NCBI GenBank assembly: GCA_949752745.1 | Contig: OX457027.1 | Location: forward strand, 86,125,094 to 86,189,093 | Source: Protula sp. h YS-2021 | Lineage: Eukaryota > Annelida > Polychaeta > Sabellida > Serpulidae | Length of the DNA stretch: 64,000 nucleotides | Reading direction: 5' to 3' | Part shown: positions 33,820-46,373 of the stretch, piece after piece | Layout: every line of letters starts with the position of its first letter | How positions within the stretch are numbered: the first letter of the stretch is position 1 | Translations under genes and position numbers: made by a program | The notes under the pieces: model-generated | The model's database searches: none | What the model was told of the DNA's origin: nothing | Seen by the model: only the letters and a program-made list of their open reading frames with translations

Positions 33820-34265
33820 TGGTTGGGTTGGGTCCGTCCGTCCATCGCCGGCTATTTCCAGGGTTGAGACTTCGTAAAATTTTCTGGTCGCCCTCCGGGC
33901 GACCAACTTTAAAAGGTTAGTCGCCCAGCACAAACGTTAGTCGTCCGGCGCAGTTTCTGCAAAATTTGTCTCGTCCGTCCAACATGAAAAAAACAACAAA
34001 ATGGCGTTTAAAATAATCAACAGTATTTACCTGAAAATGCTCAGAAAAAGTTAGTCGCCACTCTGGCGACGAACTCGAAAAGGTTGGTCGCCCGAGCCAA
34101 AAGTTGGTCGCCACGGAAATCTCAACCCTGTATTTCTCCAACCCTGATAATCCGTTCCCCATGATATTTAGTGTATGGATGACCTGTCATAGTGGGCAGG
34201 TGCCCAGGATTTTTATTTTGACCTTGACCTAATTTGAAGGTCCCACTGGCCGCGCCATCTTAGAT
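33820..34265. repeat. Interspersed repeat interrupted by a hAT-like MITE
   Basis: The 5' part 'ggtccgtccgtcc' and the 3' part 'ataatccgttcccc' with 'gatgacctgtcatagtgggc' and 'ggtcccactggccgcgccat' recur, uninterrupted, at 49360-49500 (with 'gatgacctatcatag' and 'gtcgcactggccgccat'). This is an older repeat family common in mollusc DNA. Confidence 0.65.
33859..34130. mobile_element. 272-bp hAT-like MITE
   Basis: Begins CAGGGTTGAGACTT and ends in the complement of CAGGGTTGAGATTT, with internal inverted 'ggcgacc' blocks. It is flanked on both sides by TATTTC (33853-33858 and 34131-34136), consistent with a target duplication of about 6-8 bp. The CAGGG start and duplication length suggest the hAT superfamily. 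Its 81-codon - strand frame is not a transposase. Confidence 0.75.
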
Positions 34266-34754
34266 TTCCTACAATATCTTGAAACTTAATTTGCATTTTA
34301 TTTGTAAAAAAAAATTAAAAAAAAAACAGATATTAATATTTATTGGTCACATTTAAGCACAGGCTCCATTCAATAGTCACCACATACTGGTTACTCCGCT
34401 GTGTGCGGTCTGCAGTGACCTGCTCTGTTGCCTGCCCTCACGACACTGGGCAGCTACTATAAACTAGTGTTATTTATATATTGAAAGTTTCAGTTCATAC
34501 TCTTTGTTACAGATCATTAAATATAAATCTACAATTTTTTTTAATGTTATTTCCTGGACATGTCAAGTTTTATCTCAAAATTCACAGAGCTTTAAATATT
34601 TTTGATGGATTTAAATGAAACTGGCCTTTAACACTACCTTTAAAAATCTCCAGATTTAAAGTTGCCAATGCGCTCCTTAAGTGTACAGATTTGTTTTTAC
34701 TGAATTAAATTAATGATTGAGGAGTTGCCTGGAAAAGAGTCTTGAAAATTTGCA

Positions 34755-34935
34755 TACCAAAACTAAACCAAAACTATACCAAAACAATTATACCAAAACT
34801 ATACCAAAACTATGCCAAAACTACATCAAAACTATGACAAAACTATACTACAAATATACCTAAGCTATATCAAAACTATAAATAAGCCATACCAAAACTA
34901 TATCTAAACTATACCAAAACTATGCCTAAACTATG
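34755..34935. repeat. ~11-12-bp 'ccaaaactata' repeat
   Basis: Degenerate short tandem units leading straight into the 51-bp minisatellite. Confidence 0.8.
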
Positions 34936-34949
34936 ATTCCTCCGCCATC

Positions 34950-36455
34950 CCTATATATATTTCCGAGAGCTTTCTGCGCAGACGTGACTGCACCGCCATC
35001 CCCATATCTAGTGCTCAGAGCTTTCTGCACAGACGTGACTGCACCGTCATCCCAATATCTAGTGCCGAGAGCTTTCTGCACAGATGTGACTGCACCATTG
35101 TTCCCATATCTAGTGCCCAGAGCTTTCTGCACAGACGTGACTGCACCGTCATCCCCATATCTATTGCCGAGAGCTTTCTGCACAGACGTGACTGCACCGA
35201 CATCCCCATATCTAGTGCTCAGAGCTTTCTGCACAGACGTGACTGCACCATCACCCCCATATTTAGTGCTCAGAGCTTTCTGCACAGATGTGACTGCACC
35301 ATTGTTCCCATATCTAGTGCCGAGAGCTTTCTGCACAGACGTGACTGCACTGACATCCCCATATCTAGTGTCGAGAGCTTTCTGCACAGACGTGACTGCA
35401 CCGTCAACCCTATATCTAGTGCCGAGAGCTTTCTGCACAGACGTGACTGCACCGTCAACCCTATATCTAGTGCCGAGAGCTTTCTGCACAGACGTGACTG
35501 CACCGTCATCCCCATATCTATTGCCGAGAGCTTTCTGCACAGACGTGACTGCACCGTCAACCCTATATCTAGTGCCCAGAGCTTTCTGCACAGACGTGAC
35601 TGCACCGTCATCCCCATATCTAGTGCCGAGAGCTTTCTGCACAGACGTGACTGCACCATTGTTCCCATATCTAGTGCCCAGAGCTTTCTGCACAGACGTG
35701 ACTGCACCCTCATCCCCATATCTAGTGCCGAGAGCTTTCTGCACAGACGTGACTGCACTGACATCCCCATATCTAGTGTCGAGAGCTTTCTGCACAGACG
35801 TGACTGCACCGTCAACCCTATATCTAGTGCCGAGAGCTTTCTGCACAGACGTGACTGCACCGTCAACCCTATATCTAGTGCCGAGAGCTTTCTGCACAGA
35901 CGTGACTGCACCGTCATCCCCATATCTATTGCCGAGAGCTTTCTGCACAGACGTGACTGCACCGTCAACCCTATATCTAGTGCCCAGAGCTTTCTGCACA
36001 GACGTGACTGCACCGTCATCCCCATATCTAGTGCCGAGAGCTTTCTGCACAGACGTGACTGCACCGTCAACCCTATATCTAGTGCCGAGAGCTTTCTGCA
36101 CAGACGTGACTGCACCATTGTTCCCATATCTAGTGCCCAGAGCTTTCTGCACAGACGTGACTGCACCGTCATCCCCATATCTAGTGCCGAGAGCTTTCTG
36201 CACAGACGTGACTGCACCATTGTTCCCATATCTAGTGCCCAGAGCTTTCTGCACAGACGTGACTGCACCGTCATCCCCATATCTAGTGCCGAGAGCTTTC
36301 TGCACAGACGTGACTGCACCATTGTTCCCATATCTAGTGCCCAGAGCTTTCTGCACAGACGTGACTGCACCGACATCCCCATATCTAGTGCTCAGAGCTT
36401 TCTGCACAGACGTGACTGCACCATCATCCCCATATCTAGTACCGAGAGCTCTACC
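34950..36455. repeat. 51-bp minisatellite, about 29 copies, open in several frames
   Basis: Units contain 'gctttctgcacagacgtgac' and 'tgcaccgtcatccccatatc', then 'tagtgccgaga'. Unit length is a multiple of three and lacks stops in several frames, giving uninterrupted frames of 513 codons (+), 512 (-) and 370 (-). A higher-order period of 408 bp (eight units) is visible: the 'tgacatcccc..tagtgtcgag' variant recurs at about 35351 and 35759. No intron signals, signal peptide or start context is seen, so I call it a satellite and not a gene. Confidence 0.9.
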
Positions 36456-36989
36456 TTGTTCCATCCTCCTTTGATGGGGAAATGAAAGGAAATATAGACG
36501 AGAATTATTTTAACAACAAACAGCAACATGAACTGATTGTCCTACTTCCTGCGTGCTTGGGCGTTTGATGATGAGCAGAGTATGTTTTTCATTATTAATG
36601 CATCGGCTATTAAGAAGGCATGATATTCACGGATGAGGCTATTCCCAAGCCTTATGTGTGTTCTCAAAGATATGAGCGTGATCGTCCTTATTTTGAGTAC
36701 AATAAGGGAGTAAGACAGCGCACAGAAATAAGAACCATGCTGCTTAGAAAGCAACAGGTTTCCTTCCATATTGTAATGTTCTATAATGACATCTATAATG
36801 CCCACAGAATGACATTTACACTTATGTTGACCTGCACATATGCATGGATACGAGACACTTTTTTGCGTTACGTATTTTTTTTTTTTACAAAAGTCGATAG
36901 AGAAGATCTATAAATAACTTAATTTGGCATGTCTTAAACGTGTCACAATAATGTCTTAAAATGGGTGTTGCTGTTGATCTGACGATTTT

Positions 36990-37715
36990 TAATGGAATTC
37001 AGGAGATGGTGAGACATGTTGTTGTATCACATTATGAGATCATGTTATGACGTCAATGAGAATCTGCAGAGGTCATGATATGTTTTCCATTGTTTACTTT
37101 TATGTTCCAGAGGTATCATAATATGACGTCATCAACGACGTGCACGCGTCATGTGTTATACAACATGTTTGTGCATTTCAAGTTTATGTCCCTGAGGTAT
37201 CTTGTTGAATCATGTTATGCCGTCATCAACGATCTCCACACGTCATATATTATGCAACATGTTTCTATAGTTCAGGTTTATGTTCCTGAAGTATTTGCAA
37301 TGAGGGCAACCTGGGCATGTTTATGTTCCTGAAGTATTTACAATGAGGCCAATCTTGGCATGTTTATGTTCCTGAAGTATTTACAATGAAGACAACCTGG
37401 GCATGTTTATGTCCCTGAAGTATTTACAATGAGGCCAATCTGGGCATGTTTATGTTTCTTAAGTATTTACAATGAGGCCAATCTAGGCATGTTTATGTCC
37501 CTGAAGTATTTACAATGAGGCCAATCTAGGCACGCTTATGTCCCTGAGGTATTCACAATGAAGACAATCTGGGCATGTTTATGTCCCTGAGGTATTCACA
37601 ATGAAGACAATCTGGGCATGTTTATGTTCCTGAGGTATTTACAATGAGGACAATCTGGGCATGTTTATGTTCCTGAGGTATTTACAATGAGGACAATCTG
37701 GGCATTTACATCCCA
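36990..37715. repeat. ~100-bp then 43-bp tandem repeat
   Basis: Positions 37010-37290 hold about three ~100-bp units with TGACGTCA-like cores ('atgacgtcatcaacgac', 'cacgcgtcat', 'tatgcaacatgttt'). From about 37270 only the tail of that unit continues as a 43-bp unit ('gcatgtttatgtccctgaag', 'tatttacaatgaggccaatc'), about ten copies. The shorter array appears to have grown from part of the longer unit. Confidence 0.8.
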
Positions 37716-39145
37716 ACACAGAATAAAATAAGGATCGCATCTGACTTCTGATTGCTTTGTTGGTGTCACAATAAATCCAATCAAACTTCTTGAAGGCCTA
37801 AACAACTAGACAACTCATTCAAGTAAAGAGGTGCTTGAGGGTGAGCTTTGCAAAAAGTACCTCACTAATAACCATCAAAAAGTCTGTCTGAGCAGAAACC
37901 TTACGTTTGTTTTGTCTACAAAAATGTCAATGCAAAGCGGGGGAAAAAAGCAAGGGTGTATTTAGTGGAACTTAAAAAAAGGTTTCCATTTTTGTGTCAT
38001 GTAGTTTAGATTAAGGATCACTTCACTTTGTTTCAAGCAAAACATCATTCATTAAATTAGTGGAAAAAACCTTGCTGTTGGTTCAAGCACAGTTGATGCA
38101 TTAGGACTGGAAATATGTCCTTTATTTATGTTACTCAGTTCAAGAGCTTCTCAGCATATCTAGCCCACCTACCATCCCTATGATTTTATAATTCTCGAAC
38201 CATTATTGTCATTATTCTTTCACCCCATTCTTCCCCTTTCCTTTTACCGGAAGTGCCTGGTCTTTCAAATTGCATTTTCCCCCATCTAGCACTACCCTCC
38301 CCCACCCCCCCACCCCCCCCCCACCCCCACCCCAGACATCTTCCCACAACTTCAATTAACCTAAGACTGTGTATCTGGAGGCTTTTACAACCTCATGCAA
38401 AGCCCCACCTTCATTGCTACCTGCATTCACACTCTCCATGCTCAACCTCCCCCCCCCCCCCCCTCCCCCTCCCAATCCGAAACGCCACCACACCTGCCTA
38501 CTCCATTCCATTTCTGTTGAATTGGTACCTGGAAATTATTTTTCGCTTGACATAATAGACAATGTCTGATTATTAGAGCTTTACCAGAAAAAAAAAAACA
38601 TCTTAAGTTGAGCAAAATAAGTGCTCTTTCCTGTAAAAGATGATCAAGGTTCGTCAAGACCTTTTTCGTGACGTTTTTGACCTGAGTCGGGAAGTCCCTT
38701 AACATTAGAAGAGACCTCATAATGCCACATTGTAAATCAGTCTGTTAAATTTTGTCTGTTTTTTTTAGCTCTCTAATATCTGTATATTTATTTTTATTTT
38801 ATATTTATATTTCATTTGTATATTTTTGTCAAAATTGGGTGTAAAAAGCAAATACTAACAAGCAATTATTTATATGTATAACAAATTTGTGCTTCAGAGA
38901 TTAACGTCGCCCCCTTTTATGCATTAAAAAGTCGTATGTGGCCTACAGTCAAATCAATTAGGTTGTCTGTCTCCCAAAATTTACTCCTCGCGTCTACTTT
39001 TAGGACATGCCTATTTCACTGAGATACATTTAGTAACCAATTTAGCCAACGATTAAATTAACCATGTAACGAAATGCCACTTATCAGTTTTGAAAGGAAG
39101 GGGAGCTGCTGAAGATGTGATTTCTAACAGTTACCTTTGATATAA
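37716..39145. other. Non-coding stretch with C-rich tracts
   Basis: No gene supported. C homopolymer-rich tracts lie at about 38298-38332 and 38449-38472. Confidence 0.5.
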
Positions 39146-39154
39146 TGAGAATAT

Positions 39155-39670
39155 AATTGGTTGATTCACTTGCTGTCACTTGATTGGCTGATTCACTTGA
39201 TGTTATCTGATTGGCTGATCCACTTGCTGTTATCTGATTGGCGGATTCACTTCCTGTTAATTTTTTGGCTGATTCATTTGCTGTTTCCTGACTGGTTGAT
39301 TCGCTTGCTGTTACCTGATTGGCTGATTCATTTGCTGTTACCTGATTGGCTGATTCACTTGCTGTTACCCGATTGACTGATTCACTTTCTGTTTCCCGAC
39401 TGGTTGATTCACTTGCTGTTACCCGATTAGCTGATTCACTTGCTGTTTCCTGACTGGCTGATTCACTTGCTGTTACCTGATTGGCTGATTCACTTGTTGT
39501 TTCCTGACTGGTTGATTCACTTGCTGTTACCCGATTGGCTGATGCACTTGCTGTTACCTGACTGACTGATTCACTTGCTGTTACCTGATTGGCTGATTCA
39601 CTTGCTGTTACCCGATTGGCTGATTCACTTGCCGTTACCTGATTGGCTGATTCACTTGCTGTTACCTCGC
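39155..39670. repeat. 27-bp minisatellite
   Basis: About 19 units of 'tgattcacttgctgttacct' plus 'gattggc', with cctga/cccga and ttacc/ttcc variants. Open frames are artefacts of the nine-codon period. Confidence 0.9.
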
Positions 39671-41075
39671 AATATATAACATGAACACAAAGCCCAAACG
39701 GACTACCGACTCGACTTGTTGCTGTTATGAGACAAAATTATTTTTAATGACTGAATGGATGAATAGTGAGTAGTTCTATTTTTGAACGACGACAAAAATG
39801 TAAAAATTCCAAGTTTGTAATCACCAGGTCATTTGCTTTTTTAAAACTAGTCATCTATATACTTTATTATCATAAAAAATGTTATAGAGAAAAAAAAACA
39901 TAGCAACAAGATTAGTTCTTATTTTCGCTAAGTATTCGTTTAATTTCGAAATAAAATAATGATACTGATAAAACATATGCATCACACATAACATAAAAGT
40001 GTTATTTGAATGTCATTTGCAACCAAGATAAAATGGATGCATAACGCATAGTACAGTCTGCAATTTGTTACATGGTGGATTTGATGGCATTTTACAGATT
40101 GTCAACTAATGATAAGCTTAAAAATTTATTGAAAAGATTTATTATTTTAAAAAAAACGTTTATGTGTTAATTCTGGCAGCAAAATTTCAGTTCTTGCTTA
40201 GTTGTTTTAACAGCCCCCATGGTTCAAGGACATAGGTCTATGGTTGCAAAACATCTTAAATGCAACACCAGTTGAACAATACATCTTAGTTTTCCTTAAT
40301 ATTTAAAAAGAATAAAACCTATAATGGTTATCTGGCATTCGTGGTAAAACAATTTTATGAGAGTGGATGGATATTTTAAAAGTAGTTCCGCTTTTCCCCC
40401 GGTGGGTCTACGGAGTAAAAACGGAAGTATGTAAATGACTTGTTAAGTATGGCAGGCACATAGATATTTGATCTATTTATTTCAGTATTTTCCCTTAGAA
40501 AACAAAAATAAATTCAGGATGAGATTTTTGAAGAGAAAGTGGAGAATCGAATAACAACTGGTAACTCTATACATTTACTCAGGGCGTCAATAGATCACCA
40601 TTAATCTGACACTAAGTTTTCCAGAAAAAAATCTCTGAGATCTCGCCGAGAAAACAACACACTGTGACGTCTGACGAAGACGAAGCTATGACCTGTCTGC
40701 TTACAGGCGCTTGCGTGCTTAGTCCGCACAGCTGCCGGAAACGTTTCGGATGGATGAGCTTAACCGGAAGCACCTGGTATCTCTATCCGCATACTGTTAG
40801 TAAAGATGTCAATAGCATTCTCTGTTCAATTGTAAAGATGGGTGTCTAAACTTCTCTGGTACAATTTACAAGTTTTTGGCAACAGCAGTTACCAGCATCA
40901 AACGTGTGAGACGTAGTCTGAAAAAGATTCTTCTAGATAATCTCTTTAAACACGAGATAAAAAAATAAACCAAACGCTGCTGTAAGGGTTTTCTTATATA
41001 TACATTATCACACAGAAACTAGTCACAGCTTCAAGATCTGCCTGGCTTTGCATGGGAATTTTATCTGTGAATAGC
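39671..41075. other. AT-rich spacer, nothing recognisable
   Basis: No supportable gene or transposon. A 61-codon frame at 40664-40849 has no recognised family. Confidence 0.5.
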
Positions 41076-41076
41076 A

Positions 41077-41245
41077 AAGATATCACCATAGATATCACCA
41101 TAGATATCACCATAGATATCACCATAGGTATCACCATAGATATCACCATAGATATCACCATAGGTATCAACATAGATATCACCATAGGTATCACCATAGA
41201 TATCACCATAGATATCACCATAGATATCACCATAGATATAACAAT
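41077..41245. repeat. 12-bp minisatellite
   Basis: About 14 tandem 'atagatatcacc' units with ggt/gat variants. Confidence 0.93.
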
Positions 41246-41445
41246 AGCTACCGTGAGTTATGTACCAAAATTATGAGTATAGCTTTCATTCAATCAACAG
41301 TAAACGCATGATAACATAATGCTTTCCTGTGTATGCTACTATCTGTTTTTTTTTCTCTTCAACTTCAGTGTGCATAATGTCTTGGATTGTACTTTTTAGA
41401 TGTTTCTGCTGTAATTAAAAACTACTCCTTTTCTACTCCATTTCA

Positions 41446-41446
<1 letters not shown>

Positions 41447-41503
<57 letters not shown>
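41447..41503. repeat. (TA)n microsatellite
   Basis: Perfect TA run. Confidence 0.93.
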
Positions 41504-41505
<2 letters not shown>

Positions 41506-42179
41506 AGGAATCTTAATTTGATCACATTCTCTTATGGCTGCAGCCTGTATTCATTAACGTCACGAACATCAAATTTACGAACATCAGCTCAATATTTGAC
41601 AATTTTTTTCTCCTTCCCATCATCCCGTCAGTCCACTGGCGGCTAAACCTGTCAAATGCTCTTTTCAAAAGATAATATTTTTTTGTAACAGAGGCAAGAT
41701 AGTTACAAATGCACTTTTTGATTAAATGAGAAGATCGCGTTGATAATGGCAACTATATTACAGGTGACGTAATGGCAAGCCGCAAGCCGTCCCCAGAATT
41801 ATTAACCACCTACAGGGAGTAGCTATCTACGTATAACGACCTCAGATGCTTGTTTCTCTTCTCCAGCTTTTCCATAAGTGTTTATTTATAGCCATTTTTT
41901 GTTAAAGTTTATTTGCCTATATATTAATTAAACCAGCAAGTACCCGAAGCAGTTACAAAATGTAATTGGTTGTTCCTCAAAACCATAATTGGGACAGTCT
42001 TGCAGAGTTGCCTGCCATCATGGAAAACCAATATTTCAGACGCATTAAGTAGAACAGTGCTGGTATTTGTCTATATATGTATCAAAATGTACGGAATAAA
42101 GCAGTAGTGCAATGCCCACGATGTTTATTTTCAATATAGAGTTTAAAAAAATACAAAACACGAAGAAAATGTAGTATGC

Positions 42180-42490
42180 GTAGAACTGCTACTGCTAGTA
42201 CTTCTGTTACTACTTACAACACTGGTACATATTTGTACTCAGTATTGCTTGTACTTCTTGTGCTTTCAGTACTACTGGTACTACAATTGCTACTTCTGTT
42301 ACTGCTTGTACTATTACTGGTACCACTTTTAATGCTAACATTTCTGTTACTACTTATACTACTGGTACTAGTTGTACTACCAGCACTGCTGGTACTACTA
42401 TTACTATTGCTACTACTTATACTACTGATACTACTTGTACTCTCAGTACTGCTGGTACTACTGGCACTACTGATGATACTGTTTCTATTA
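42180..42490. repeat. Imperfect ACT/TACTGG-rich tract
   Basis: Degenerate 'actactggtactactt' repeats; leucine/valine-rich frames only. Resembles the tract at 23925-24235 in composition. Confidence 0.8.
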
Positions 42491-44843
42491 CATTATTGCA
42501 CTGAGTGTTTCTTACAGGCAGTTGCGCTTGTGGAATATCTGAACACATTGATATTATACACTTAAGATATTATACAGTTATAGATCTGTCATATATTTTG
42601 TATGTTTTCATAAAAAGTTGTGTTAAAAAGATTAACTCTAAGTACAGACTAATTATGACTCATATCGTTATGTCTAATTTTACTTGCTTGGATGCTCAGT
42701 AATATTTTTATGTAAAATTTGACATCTTCCCTTCATCTTTTACGCTGCACAAAAGGCGCGTTTACATAGGACAAGAGCTTAAACTAATTCCCTGTTGTTT
42801 CAGAGCTTTAATTCTCAATTAATCTTGATTAACTTTACGTATTGGCAATGCATTCTTTGTTACAACAGAGTGTTTTCATTCTACTCAAAAATACAATGCT
42901 TGAAATACAGAAATAAGAAGGAAATGGTAATACTGTATAACCTCATTATTTTTATTGGATTTACTCTTTAATTGAGTCCAAAGCCCAACCTAGCCGCTCC
43001 ATCTTTATAAAGTATGCTCTAGTATTGAGCCATATAGGTATCCTAGCCGCGCCACCTTCATATAGTCTACTCTAGAATTAAGCCATACATCTATCTTAGC
43101 AGCGCTTCTGTAGCTCAGTGAATGTCAAACTCTAAATCGGCCAATGATGCTTATTTCTATCAGGTGCAGTTAAACCCGATCCCTAACGTGAAACATAGCC
43201 TCTGGCCGTGCTCACAAAAGTGTACTAAGACTCCTGTTAATTGTTAGCAATAAGAACGTCCGAATGTGACTTAATACATTTGATTTGTTTAACTAAATAA
43301 GTAAGTCTGGCAATGTTTGCGTGACGTAACTAGATCAGCTGATTTGCGCTGCTAAAGTTACAGTATTATTAAAAATTTATAAAAAAAATACAGCATCATG
43401 TCATCAATAAGGCTTAGTTATGCTTAATATCATATTTCATTTTGAACAGTGCCAGAAAGGTCAGTGAAATATCTTTCATCTTCACTGGATAAAACTAGAC
43501 TCTTTAAGTGTTGAACATGTTTGTGTGTGTCCAACAATGCTCACCAGAAAGCTGATAAATGCCGATTTGGTTTCTTGTGTACGTTTTTCATAGTGAGGCC
43601 ATTAATGGCACTTATGCTACACAACTCAAGGCAACACATTGAAATGTTTTTTTATAATTTTATTTCATTATTTCTGGCAGATTAATGCAAATGCCTACGG
43701 CATGATCATAAAATATCCCCTCTCCTGAATCGGATGTCATCAATTCTGTCTCCTTTACTGATCACCATTTTCACATTTTATATTATAAAACCGACAGAGC
43801 TGACTTTATATTAGTTGTTATTAGGTGGAACTAGATCATTAATTGTATTTGTTTATTTACGGTTAAATATGTGCTTTTTGCTCTTGGTCTCATGAAACTC
43901 ATATTTTTACACAGTAGAAACCGTTCTAAAACGACTGCAATTTACAGTACCTATACTTTTTACACATTTTCCATTTCTTTCTTTCTTTTCTGTCTTTTTT
44001 TCTTTCCTGTCCTTCTTTTTTCGTTCTTTATTTCTTTCTTATCTTTTTTTTCTTTTTCTTTCTTTATGAATGGCTTTTTTAATTCCTGTACGTTGATTTA
44101 TTTCTTTTTGGCTTGTTCTATAAAGAAAATGAGAATAGAATAATTCACCCTTAATAGACAACAAAAACATACTTTATATTATTAAATAACGTCACATTTT
44201 AAGACTTTGAAAACATGTGTGCTTTCAATTTTCTGACGTCTGTACCTTCTTTGGTTACGGCTAATGAAATGACACTTCTTTGTCTAATCTGCCCATTACT
44301 GTCATTATTTTGTTTGCGAAGACTCGAGAATTACAAGGAATGATGTGTTATGAACACATTAAACACTGGTTAATCTGTGATATGTATATTTTTATTTTTG
44401 ATACTGCTGATACCCTCTTCTTTTTAGACCCCAACCACGAATTAAGACACCGGTAGTGGGGGTGTAGGTATTAGTATCGGTGTCCTATGTCTGTCTGTCT
44501 GTCCGTCCAATGCCAGCTGTTACTCCCACCTTTATCATTCGTTTTGATTGGTCAGGTGCATTTTCATTTAGAGCTTGATTCCATTTCAAGGTCACCATGG
44601 CAGCCATCTTGGATTTTAGAAATTCAAGTAGGGTTTCTGTACCCTCTACGATGACTTCTCTGATGCTGGTTTCAGTCACATTTAATACAATAAGAAGGAA
44701 AATAAAGCACCACACCTTTCAGCCAAGACATAGCAAATTACATCGGTGTCGCTGAACCAAGTCTGCCTTGAAATTACTTTCAGTGCTGATGTTTCTTTCA
44801 ATGTACAATTACATTACTTATGTACAGTTACATGACATTACAT

Positions 44844-44845
<2 letters not shown>
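42491..44845. other. AT-rich spacer
   Basis: No gene supported. Around 44465-44600 a 'gtctgtctgtctgtccgtcc' run and a following 'catggcagccatcttgga' segment look like the family at 33820 and 49360. Confidence 0.45.
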
Positions 44846-44884
<39 letters not shown>

Positions 44885-44885
44885 G
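44845..44885. repeat. (CA)n(TA)n microsatellite
   Basis: Short CA run passing into TA, at the left edge of the element starting 44888. Confidence 0.88.
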
Positions 44886-44887
44886 AT

Positions 44888-46247
44888 CTAAAACCAGTCA
44901 TAGGGAGACCATGCCTTTAACATAGCACTTAGGGAGACCATTTGTATATTTTTTACCTTTGAGTTTAGAAAGACAAAAATTACCAAAAAATGTTCCTATA
45001 CGTTGTAGATAATGGGTGTGATTTTTTCTTCTTGTCATATTAAGTAGCAAAAAATAAACAAAAAAGTTGGTCTACGTATTTTTTCTAGATTTTCCTTGGC
45101 ATTTTAGGCGACCTGGCTAAAACCACGGAATTTCCCGGGTCTCCGTAAGTGTGTGGTTTAATGCTCTGTATATTTGGTCTCCCAAAGTAGCATATTTTGC
45201 TACTAGTTGGGTGTTTTTGAAGATTTATTTTAAACCTATGTTTATTATTATTGTTATTGTTATGTATATGCATTGTGTATAAGTTATACGCATGTGCGAC
45301 AGCCTTGAGAGATGACACAATGCACATATTACCAATGACTGTGCCATTCAGTTCTACTTAGTATGCAAATATGTGCAAAATGCTTCATGTTTCTGGTTAA
45401 AATATTGTTACGTGACATTTAAACTCTGTAACATTACTTAGGAAAGAAAAGAATTGAAGTAGTAATTAATGATAAATAAAATGTCTCTCCAAGTTGTATA
45501 TATGGTCGCCTTAAGTCGGTTTATACACCCAGAAATATACAACCAGCAATAAGGAGACCATATATTTGTCATGAATATGTGCAAGATTTTTATATTATTA
45601 AGACAAAAAAGTGCTAAATGTTATTTTAAATTCCTTAGAAATCATTTTGGTAGGCAAAAAAAGAGTAATGAATATAAAAAAAATGGCCTTTGAAGTGTTT
45701 TGTATAAGTGTGAAGCATAGTCCCCTTAAGTCGGTTTACACACTATATATATATATAAAGTAGGGATACGTTTCATTACGTCATAATGTTTATTACGTCA
45801 TAATGCATCTTGCTCTCAAGTGTTCGTTTCTTTGAAAAAATGCCTGTTTTCAGTGCTAAATTATCCTTTTCTTCAATTTCGTGCTAAACCATGTATAAGC
45901 ATGTTGGGCAGTTAAGGAAAAAAATACTGGTTGCTATAATATTTTTAAATACATAATATATAGCGGATCTTAAATAAAAATGGCAGTTTTCCCCGGTCTC
46001 CTTAAAGCTGATTTTTTGGCACTAATGTTTATACAAGGTATAAAGATTAGGATCAAATTGAAAGCTTGTTATCAAGTTTCAACACACAAATTTAATTTTA
46101 AACCAAAGTATGTTATATTCGCTATGCCATAAAATCATTCGTTTTTTGTTTGCTGAGTAGTTTCGTAACGCTTAAACACGCTAAGAATTAAGGAGACCTA
46201 CTTTTGGTCTCCCTAAATTTTTGGTCTCCCTAATACTGGTTTTTTAG
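44888..46247. mobile_element. 1.36-kb TIR element with GGAGACC subterminal repeats (family M3)
   Basis: The left end CTAAAACCAGTCATAGGGAG and the reversed right end CTAAAAAACCAGTATTAGGG match. AGGGAGACC or GGTCTCC occurs repeatedly just inside both ends (44902, 44930, 46196-46231) and internally at about 45175 and 45554. A 'taagtcggtttatacacc' motif occurs twice inside (about 45511 and 45730). No open frame for a transposase is present. It is a non-autonomous DNA element, or possibly several nested copies. Confidence 0.7.
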
Positions 46248-46279
46248 CAAAAATGGTCCCCGTATTGCTGGAGGTACAC

Positions 46280-46283
<4 letters not shown>

Positions 46284-46372
<89 letters not shown>

Positions 46373-46373
46373 G
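46284..46373. repeat. (TA)n(TG)n microsatellite
   Basis: Long TA run passing into TG at about 46346. Confidence 0.93.

Noticed and set aside
34926..36474. Open frames of 512-513 codons on both strands as a repeat-protein gene
   Set aside because: They coincide exactly with a 51-bp satellite, lack start context and splice or signal features, and are equally open on the opposite strand.
36542..36913. Overlapping 87- and 97-codon frames as a gene
   Set aside because: No family resemblance, no splice signals, and the two strands overlap; more likely part of an unidentified dispersed repeat.
43100..43180. tRNA-like 'tagctcagt' sequence
   Set aside because: No matching acceptor stem, anticodon arm or T-loop could be aligned around it.
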